From Actinoplanes subtropicus (GTDB taxonomy: Bacteria > Actinomycetota > Actinomycetes > Mycobacteriales > Micromonosporaceae): 64,000 nt of DNA. The stretch is from the NCBI RefSeq assembly GCF_000721705.1, contig NZ_JOJL01000013.1, positions 248,001-312,000 on the forward strand, in the 5' to 3' direction. Below are positions 59,331 to 64,000 of the stretch, piece by piece (position 1 is the first letter of the stretch; each line of letters opens with the position of its first letter). The notes under the pieces were generated by a model. The model worked only from the letters and a program-made list of their open reading frames with translations, searched no databases and was not told where the DNA came from. The translations under genes were made by a program, and so were the position numbers.

Positions 59331-60652
59331 CACTGCCGGACGACCGTGTATCCCGAGGCCTGCGCGGCCTGCGCCAGGCCGTCGCCGAGCGGTTGCAACA
59401 GCGAGCTCAGGGACTTGCCGGCGACCAGCTTGGTGACCACCGTGTTGGACCAGACGGGCTGGTCGGGATAGCTGACCAGATTCCAGCCGGTCCAGACCTG
59501 GCCGGCCGCCGCCTTGAGTGCCGGAGCCGGGTCCGCCGCGAAGTACGGGTTGCTGCCCAGCCCCTTCAGCCAGGCGTCGGCGAGCGGACCGTAGGCCGGG
59601 TAGCCGGCCCGGGCGTCCTTGCCCGTCGGGTTGAAGACCGTCGTGGCGTACGTGACGAAGTCCGCGGCGCCCTTGAGGTTCTTGGAGTGCTTGGAGATGA
59701 TCCACGGGCCGCCGCCGACCTGGCCGGTGGTCACCGGTGTCTCGTTCTCCCACTGCAGCGGGGCCGCCGCGGTGATCTGCCCGGCCGGAATGTGCAGCGT
59801 CTGGTCGAACAGCGCCTGCGCATACCAGCTCGGCCCGGGCATCAGCAGAACCTTGTCCTTCGCGCCGCCGTACTTACGGGCGAAGTCCGGGGTGAACACG
59901 CTCAGCGGCGGAACCGAACCGTTCTGGACCATCGGATCGAGCAGTTGCGCGACCCGGGTGCAGTGCGCGTCCGTCGAGTTGATCAGAAGCTTGTCGCCTT
60001 GCAGCTGCTCGAGGGGGCACTGGTTGCCCCAGAGGTAGATCCAGTGGCTGAACGAATCGCCGACATTGCCGACGATGTAGCCGGGGTGTTCGGTGGCGAC
60101 CTTCGCCCCGAGTGCCGCCCACTGCTGCCAGGTGGTCGGCACCGAGTAGCCGAACTGGGTCATCAGCTTCTTGTTGACCCAGAGCACCACCTGCGCCAGG
60201 TTGTCCTGAACGCAGTACTGCGTGCCGTTGATCGTGCACTGGGCGGTCGACGGGGCGGGCCATTGGCTGAGGAGATTGTCCGGAACAAGGCCCTTGACCG
60301 GTGCCGCGAACTCGAACGGCTTCTGCGCCATCCACACCGGATCGTTGGCCTGCTCGCTGAAGATCACGTCCGGCCAGCCGTTGCCGGTGCGGTTCCACAG
60401 CTGGATCTTCGTCTGCAGCGTGGTCGCACCGTTGCCGTCGCCGTCGAAGGTGACGATGTTGACGTGCATGGTGGGGTGTTCCTTGGCGTACGCCTGCGCC
60501 GCCGGCAGGCGGACCGAGTCGACCCAGACGGTCAGTGCATTGGAGCTTTGACTCGGGCTCGTCTTCGGCGAGCCGCCACCGCACGCCGCGATCGCGACCA
60601 TCCCCGTCGCGACCAGCGATACGAGCACGGACCGCCGTCTCAGCAACCTCAT
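59330..60652 (-). CDS. Sugar ABC transporter solute-binding lipoprotein
   Basis: 440 residues from ATG 60652 with GGGGAG upstream. Signal peptide and lipobox VAIAACG make Cys24 the lipidated residue. SBP family 1 fold: ALTVWVDSVRLPAAQAYAKE, then GWPDVIFSEQANDPVWMAQK, CVQDNLAQVVLWVNKKLM and GGGPWIISKHSKN. It delivers an oligosaccharide or sugar acid to the adjacent permeases. First gene of the importer operon. Confidence 0.92.
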   Translation of the reverse strand: MRLLRRRSVLVSLVATGMVAIAACGGGSPKTSPSQSSNALTVWVDSVRLPAAQAYAKEHPTMHVNIVTFDGDGNGATTLQTKIQLWNRTGNGWPDVIFSEQANDPVWMAQKPFEFAAPVKGLVPDNLLSQWPAPSTAQCTINGTQYCVQDNLAQVVLWVNKKLMTQFGYSVPTTWQQWAALGAKVATEHPGYIVGNVGDSFSHWIYLWGNQCPLEQLQGDKLLINSTDAHCTRVAQLLDPMVQNGSVPPLSVFTPDFARKYGGAKDKVLLMPGPSWYAQALFDQTLHIPAGQITAAAPLQWENETPVTTGQVGGGPWIISKHSKNLKGAADFVTYATTVFNPTGKDARAGYPAYGPLADAWLKGLGSNPYFAADPAPALKAAAGQVWTGWNLVSYPDQPVWSNTVVTKLVAGKSLSSLLQPLGDGLAQAAQASGYTVVRQ

Positions 60653-60673
60653 GGCTCTCCCCTCGCTCCAGCT

Positions 60674-60712
60674 TGTATGACTCATTAGCCTCGTCCGGGG
60701 CTGGCGGAGCAA
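60674..60712 (-). promoter_or_regulatory. Promoter and operator of the ABC importer
   Basis: On the minus strand TTGCTC (60712-60707) and GCTAAT (60689-60684) are 17 bases apart. The inverted repeat ATGA-G-TCAT (minus strand, inside AATGAGTCATAC) overlaps the -10 box, which suits repression. Box matches are moderate. Confidence 0.45.
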
Positions 60713-60868
60713 CAGATAGGACTGATCTATTTACCATTCTGTTATCGAGGTGGGTGCGTTTATTTACACGTATGACATCAACCCCGGACGAAGCTCACCC
60801 CGCCGGGTTGCCTCAGGAGGGGAGCAAGCGCCTAGACTCCGTGGCGGTATAGATCACATCTAGGAGCC

Positions 60869-60910
60869 ATGATGAGTCTGAATCATTTCACCGGGACCGG
60901 GACCCGGTAA
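60869..60910 (+). CDS. 13-codon leader ORF before the dehydratase gene
   Basis: ATG 60869, preceded by AGGAG at the ideal distance, encodes MMSLNHFTGTGTR and stops at TAA 60908-60910, 7 bases before the dehydratase ATG. The main ATG itself has no good ribosome-binding site, so the dehydratase is probably translated by coupling to this leader. The codons overlap a palindrome that could fold. I know of no named family for it. Confidence 0.5.
   Translation: MMSLNHFTGTGTR
60896..60908. promoter_or_regulatory. Palindrome covering the end of the leader ORF
   Basis: ACCGGGACCCGGT is a perfect palindrome around a central A. In mRNA it could pair with the repeated CCGGGACCGGG just upstream and alter access to the dehydratase start. 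It may also be a DNA operator. Confidence 0.4.
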
Positions 60911-60917
60911 CGCGGAC

Positions 60918-62087
60918 ATGCGGATCACCGGGCTTCGCACACTGACCACCGTCCAGGACTGGGGCCGGCCGATCGGGGACGCCAACGGCGTCTTCGCCGC
61001 CGGCCGGACGCCGGTGCCGATAGTCCTGGTCGACACCGACGAAGGCGTCACCGGAGTGGGCCTCGGGTCGCACGACGGTGCCGAAACGGTCTTCGCCGCC
61101 CTCGAGGGCGAGGATCCCCGGGCAGTCACCGCGCTCTACGACCGCATGCTCCGGCAGACCTTCAAGGCCGGGCACTCCGGAGCCGTCTTCGGCGCCATCG
61201 GCGCGCTGGACACGGCCCTGTGGGACATCAAGGCCACGCTGGCCGGCGAGCCGCTCTGGCGGCTTCTCGGCGGGCGGCGCCGCTTCGTGCCGGCGTACGC
61301 CTCCGGACTCGACATAGGTCTCGACGACGAGCAGCTCGCGACGCTGTACCAGGCCTACGCGACCCGCGGGCTGGGCGCGGCCAAGCTGAAGGGCGGCCTC
61401 GACGTCGACCAGGACCGGCACCGGCTGACCCTGGTCCGGGACGTCCTGGCCGAGGTGAGCGGCCTCCGCCCCGGGCTGATGCTGGACGCGAACGAGTCGT
61501 GGAACCGCAAGCAGGCCGTACGGCACGTCGCGGAGCTGGAACGCACGCTCGACCTGACCTGGATCGAGGAGCCCGTCCGCCGGTGGGACGCCGACGGGCT
61601 GGCGGCCGTGGGTCGCGGGATCCGGGCCTCCGTCGCCACCGGCGAGAACCTGACCGGCCTGGAACAGTACCGCCCGCTGCTGGCCTCGAACGCGGTGGAC
61701 ATCGTGCAGACGGCGGCGGTCTGGGGGGTGACCCATTTCCTGCGCGTCGCCGCGCTCGCGCACGCCCACGACCTGCCGGTGAGCACCGTCGGCACGACAC
61801 CGGTCGGGCTGGTGCACGCCGCGACCTCGGTGCCCAACCACATCGTGGCCGAGTTGCAGGACCTGACCCCGCCCGTGGGACTGACCCTGGACCTGCGCAT
61901 CGAGGACGGCGGCTACGTCCTGGGCGACTCGCCCGGGCTCGGCATCCGGGTGGACGAGTCCGCGATCGCGGCGGCGGGCACGAGCACCCGGCCGACCAGC
62001 ATCGAGGTGTCCCTCGGGCCGCACGTACGGCCCGAGCACGCCGGTCGGCGCTTCCTGCCGGCACACGACGCACATCAGCCTTCTTGA
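60918..62087 (+). CDS. Enolase-superfamily sugar-acid dehydratase (mandelate racemase-like)
   Basis: 389 residues. Capping domain, then barrel with catalytic Lys156/Lys158 in AAKLKGG, Mg ligands Asp190 (LMLDANESWN), Glu217 (TWIEEPV) and Glu243 (ATGENL). Such enzymes abstract a proton alpha to a carboxylate and dehydrate aldonates or uronates. The exact sugar acid cannot be told. It diverges from the importer operon and lies between GTATGA-type elements, so import and dehydration are probably co-regulated by the GntR protein. Confidence 0.9.
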   Translation: MRITGLRTLTTVQDWGRPIGDANGVFAAGRTPVPIVLVDTDEGVTGVGLGSHDGAETVFAALEGEDPRAVTALYDRMLRQTFKAGHSGAVFGAIGALDTALWDIKATLAGEPLWRLLGGRRRFVPAYASGLDIGLDDEQLATLYQAYATRGLGAAKLKGGLDVDQDRHRLTLVRDVLAEVSGLRPGLMLDANESWNRKQAVRHVAELERTLDLTWIEEPVRRWDADGLAAVGRGIRASVATGENLTGLEQYRPLLASNAVDIVQTAAVWGVTHFLRVAALAHAHDLPVSTVGTTPVGLVHAATSVPNHIVAELQDLTPPVGLTLDLRIEDGGYVLGDSPGLGIRVDESAIAAAGTSTRPTSIEVSLGPHVRPEHAGRRFLPAHDAHQPS

Positions 62088-62101
62088 ATATGAAGTTCGT
62101 C

Positions 62102-62120
62102 ACTCATAACATGTATGACT
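62102..62120. promoter_or_regulatory. Inverted repeat upstream of the sigma-fusion gene
   Basis: ACTCATA-N5-TATGACT, arms with one mismatch, sits 41 bases before the GTG of the sigma-fusion gene and 15 bases after the dehydratase stop. It is the best two-armed version of the GTATGA element found near the GntR, importer and dehydratase genes. Confidence 0.45.
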
Positions 62121-62160
62121 GTTAGCGTTCACTTTTCCTTGCCCCAGTCAGGACGTCGCA

Positions 62161-63627
62161 GTGGAGCAGCCGTTTCCCGGTCAGGACGAGGCACTGGTGG
62201 TCGCCGCGCGCGCCGGCGACCGGGCCGCGTTGAACGAGCTGTTCGGCCGTCACCTGCCAATGGTCTACAACCTCGTCCGGCGGACGCTGCCCGACGACCC
62301 GGCGGTCGACGACATCGTCCAGGACGTGCTGGTGCGGGCGCTGCGGCAGATCGCCGACCTGCGCTCGGCGGGTAGCTTCCGGCCGTGGCTGGCCGCCATC
62401 GCCGTACGGCAGATCGGCAGTCATCTGGCGCGGAAGGAGCTCACGGCCCGGCGTGAGGCGCCGCTGGACACGGCGGCCGGGCGTCCGGACGCCGGCGCCG
62501 AGGTGGAAGGGCCGGCGCTGCTGCGGGTGGAGCTGTCGGATCAACGGCGGCAGGTCGGGCACGCGCTGCACTGGATGGGGGCGGACGAGCGGACCGCGTT
62601 CTCGCTCTGGTGGCTGGAGCTGGCCGGCGAACTGAGCCGCCCGGAGGTCGCCGCCGCGCTGGGCACGACCGTCGCGCACACCGGCGTACGGATGCAGCGG
62701 ATGCGTGAGCAGTTGGAGGCGAGCAGGCAGATCGTCGCCGCGCTGGAGGCCATGCCCGGATGCCCGGCGCTCGGCGAGGTCGCGGCCGAGTGGGACGGGA
62801 CGCCGAGCCCGTACTGGCGAAAGCGGTTCGGGCGCCATGTGCAGTCCTGCCGCGTGTGCGCGCCCGCGCTGGGCCGCCTGCTGCCCGCGGACCGGTTGCT
62901 GGCCGGGCTCGTGCTGCTTCCCGTCCCGGTCACGCTCGGAGCCGCGGCGGTGGCCAAGGCCCTCGCCGGCGCCGCGGCCGCGGATTCCGGGGTCAAGGTC
63001 GCCTCGGGCATCGGCTCGTGGCTGGTCCGGACGGTCCAGGCGGCGGTCACGCATCCGGTGGCGACGACCGTCACCGCCGGCGTCCTGGCCGTCAGCGTCA
63101 CGGTCCCGACGACCGGGTGGACCACGTCGACGCCGCTCGCGTCCGGGCGGAGCGGCACGGCCGCGCCCTCCATCGGCGCCGTGGTACCCAGGCCGGCGAT
63201 CGGCCGGGTGTCGCTGGAATCGGCCGATGCCGCCGGACGATTTGTCGCCGTGACGGGCGACTTCGGGGTGCTGACCGCGGTGGGTCCGGGCAGCGAGGTG
63301 GCGGCTCGGGAGCGGGCGAGCCTGCAGGCCGTCGGTGGGCTGGCCGATCCCGCTTGCTTCTCGTTCCGCCGCCCAGACGGCCGCTATTTGCGGCATGCGT
63401 CGTTCCGGCTGCGGCTCAGCCCGGACGAGGGGACCGTCCTGTTCCGGCAGGACGCCACGTTCTGCGGCCGCGACGGCCTCCATACCGGATCGGTGTCGCT
63501 GGAGTCGTTCAATTACCGTGGCTTTTTCCTGCGCCACGTCGGCGATCAGATGTGGATCGACAAGGACGACGGAAGCGAAACCTTCCGCGCCGACAGCTCA
63601 TTCTTCGTCCGCCCGCCGTTGGGCTGA
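62161..63627 (+). CDS. ECF sigma factor fused to zinc anti-sigma motif, TM segment and AbfB (CBM42) domain
   Basis: 488 residues from GTG 62161. Sigma region 2 (about 20-90) has RHLPMVYNLVRRTL and VDDIVQDVLVRALRQI. Region 4 (about 125-185) has ADERTAFSLWWLELAGELSR with the HTH TVAHTGVRMQRMRE. Next comes His226-x3-Cys230-x2-Cys233, the ZAS-type HxxxCxxC motif. Two hydrophobic stretches (about 245-272 and 302-318) follow; if only the second spans the membrane, the C-terminus is outside. Residues 350-488 form an AbfB arabinose-binding fold with SLESADAAGRFVAVT and VSLESFNYRGFFLRHVGD. One protein thus couples carbohydrate contact to transcription. Resembles ECF52/53-like fused sigmas. Confidence 0.85.
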   Translation: MEQPFPGQDEALVVAARAGDRAALNELFGRHLPMVYNLVRRTLPDDPAVDDIVQDVLVRALRQIADLRSAGSFRPWLAAIAVRQIGSHLARKELTARREAPLDTAAGRPDAGAEVEGPALLRVELSDQRRQVGHALHWMGADERTAFSLWWLELAGELSRPEVAAALGTTVAHTGVRMQRMREQLEASRQIVAALEAMPGCPALGEVAAEWDGTPSPYWRKRFGRHVQSCRVCAPALGRLLPADRLLAGLVLLPVPVTLGAAAVAKALAGAAAADSGVKVASGIGSWLVRTVQAAVTHPVATTVTAGVLAVSVTVPTTGWTTSTPLASGRSGTAAPSIGAVVPRPAIGRVSLESADAAGRFVAVTGDFGVLTAVGPGSEVAARERASLQAVGGLADPACFSFRRPDGRYLRHASFRLRLSPDEGTVLFRQDATFCGRDGLHTGSVSLESFNYRGFFLRHVGDQMWIDKDDGSETFRADSSFFVRPPLG

Positions 63628-63640
63628 CCGCCGGACGGCC

Positions 63641-63671
63641 GGGGTGCCGCCGGATCGTCCGGCGGCACCCC
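63641..63671. terminator. Strong convergent terminator hairpin
   Basis: A perfect 14-bp stem (GGGGTGCCGCCGGA and its complement) with a TCG loop in the gap between the sigma-fusion and CBM2 genes. Confidence 0.8.
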
Positions 63672-63697
63672 TCATCCCCCTGCCCGCGCCGGCTCGG

Positions 63698-64000
63698 TCA
63701 AGGCACGGCGCAGGTCATCGCCGGCACGCTGTTGGCCCCGTTCCAGGTGCCGAGGAAGCCGAACGTGGTGGACGCACCCGCCGCGAGGCTGCCGTTCCAG
63801 GTCTCGTTCGCGACGTTCTGCACGCTGCCGCTGGACGTGTTCCGGCCGCCCCACATCTGGGTGATCGTCTGGCCGTCGGCGAACGTCCAGCTCACCCGCC
63901 ACCCGGTCAGGGCCGCCGTACCGGCCGTCACGGTGACCTCGGCCTGGAAGCCGCCCTGCCACTGTCCGGTGATCCGGTACGCGGCGGTGCAGGCGCCCGG
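63698..64000 (-). CDS. C-terminal CBM2 module of a secreted enzyme, cut by the window edge
   Basis: 101 codons, open at the right edge. The module reads CTAAYRITGQWQGGFQAEVT, then LTGWRVSWTFADGQTITQMW and ETWNGSLAAGASTTFGFLG, with terminal Cys in MTCAVP completing the disulfide. CBM2 binds cellulose or xylan. The catalytic domain must lie beyond the window. Confidence 0.9.
   Translation of the reverse strand, partial: PGACTAAYRITGQWQGGFQAEVTVTAGTAALTGWRVSWTFADGQTITQMWGGRNTSSGSVQNVANETWNGSLAAGASTTFGFLGTWNGANSVPAMTCAVP

Noticed and set aside
1..64000. tRNA, rRNA, insertion sequence, integrase or plasmid origin
   Set aside because: I looked for tRNA-like CCA ends and clover-leaf arms, transposase DDE/DEDD motifs, recombinase signatures and iteron clusters and found none I could support.

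Overview
The window is very GC-rich, tightly packed DNA with strong third-position GC bias, so long antisense open frames are everywhere. Gene content points to a mycelial, plant-litter-degrading actinobacterium, most likely Micromonosporaceae (Actinoplanes or Micromonospora type). That content includes GH6 and GH12 cellulases with CBM2 modules, CebR-type operators, an ECF42/DGPF pair, LAL-type LuxR regulators, HisKA_3 kinases with GAF domains, and sugar ABC importers without their own ATPase. The taxonomic placement is inference. I see no rRNA, tRNA, CRISPR array, transposase or prophage gene.

Layout. 0-18.6 kb holds regulators and transporters: a DHA2 exporter, two tandem LAL regulators, an ECF42 sigma with its DGPF partner, a GNAT enzyme, two triple-GAF histidine kinases (one followed by a NarL regulator and a lone receiver) and a second DHA2 exporter. 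Decayed genes lie between them: MFS, deacetylase and aquaporin remnants at 1.6-2.4 kb, a nucleotidyltransferase-like fragment at 10 kb and a DyP peroxidase fragment at 11.5 kb. 18.9-28.4 kb holds small metabolic and secreted genes: two haloperoxidase-like hydrolases, a cupin, a membrane protein plus esterase pair, a Gfo/Idh oxidoreductase, a secreted repeat protein, an SDR/MerR divergent pair, a lipoprotein and a double-CHRD protein. 28.5-31.2 kb is a large secreted glycoside hydrolase.

31.2-44.8 kb is the most unusual part. Seven minus-strand genes overlap or nearly touch. They begin with the familiar MoxR ATPase, DUF58 and transglutaminase trio, but the transglutaminase has Ala where the catalytic Cys is expected. 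The trio is followed by a membrane-anchored propeller/PKD/beta-helix surface protein, an unrecognised protein, a Lon-type (S16) protease domain fused through one membrane helix to a WD40 propeller, and a membrane-anchored STAND NTPase with TPRs. I read this as one transcription unit joining an extracellular sensing or assembly layer to cytoplasmic proteolysis and NTP-dependent switching. Its function is unknown.

45-51 kb carries a GH15 enzyme, decayed MFS/TetR genes, a 51-residue membrane protein, an ECF sigma with a membrane partner, and a GTP cyclohydrolase II, RibD-like deaminase and MarR operon. 51.2-64 kb is a carbohydrate island. It holds GH6 and GH12 cellulases with CebR-like boxes and a LacI regulator, then a GntR regulator with an MFS carrier, an ABC sugar importer and a divergent enolase-superfamily dehydratase preceded by a 13-codon leader ORF. 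It ends with a sigma factor fused to a zinc anti-sigma motif, membrane segment and AbfB carbohydrate-binding domain, and the CBM2 end of another secreted enzyme at the right edge. A GTATGA-type motif recurs upstream of the GntR gene, the importer, the dehydratase and the sigma fusion, suggesting one sugar-acid regulon.
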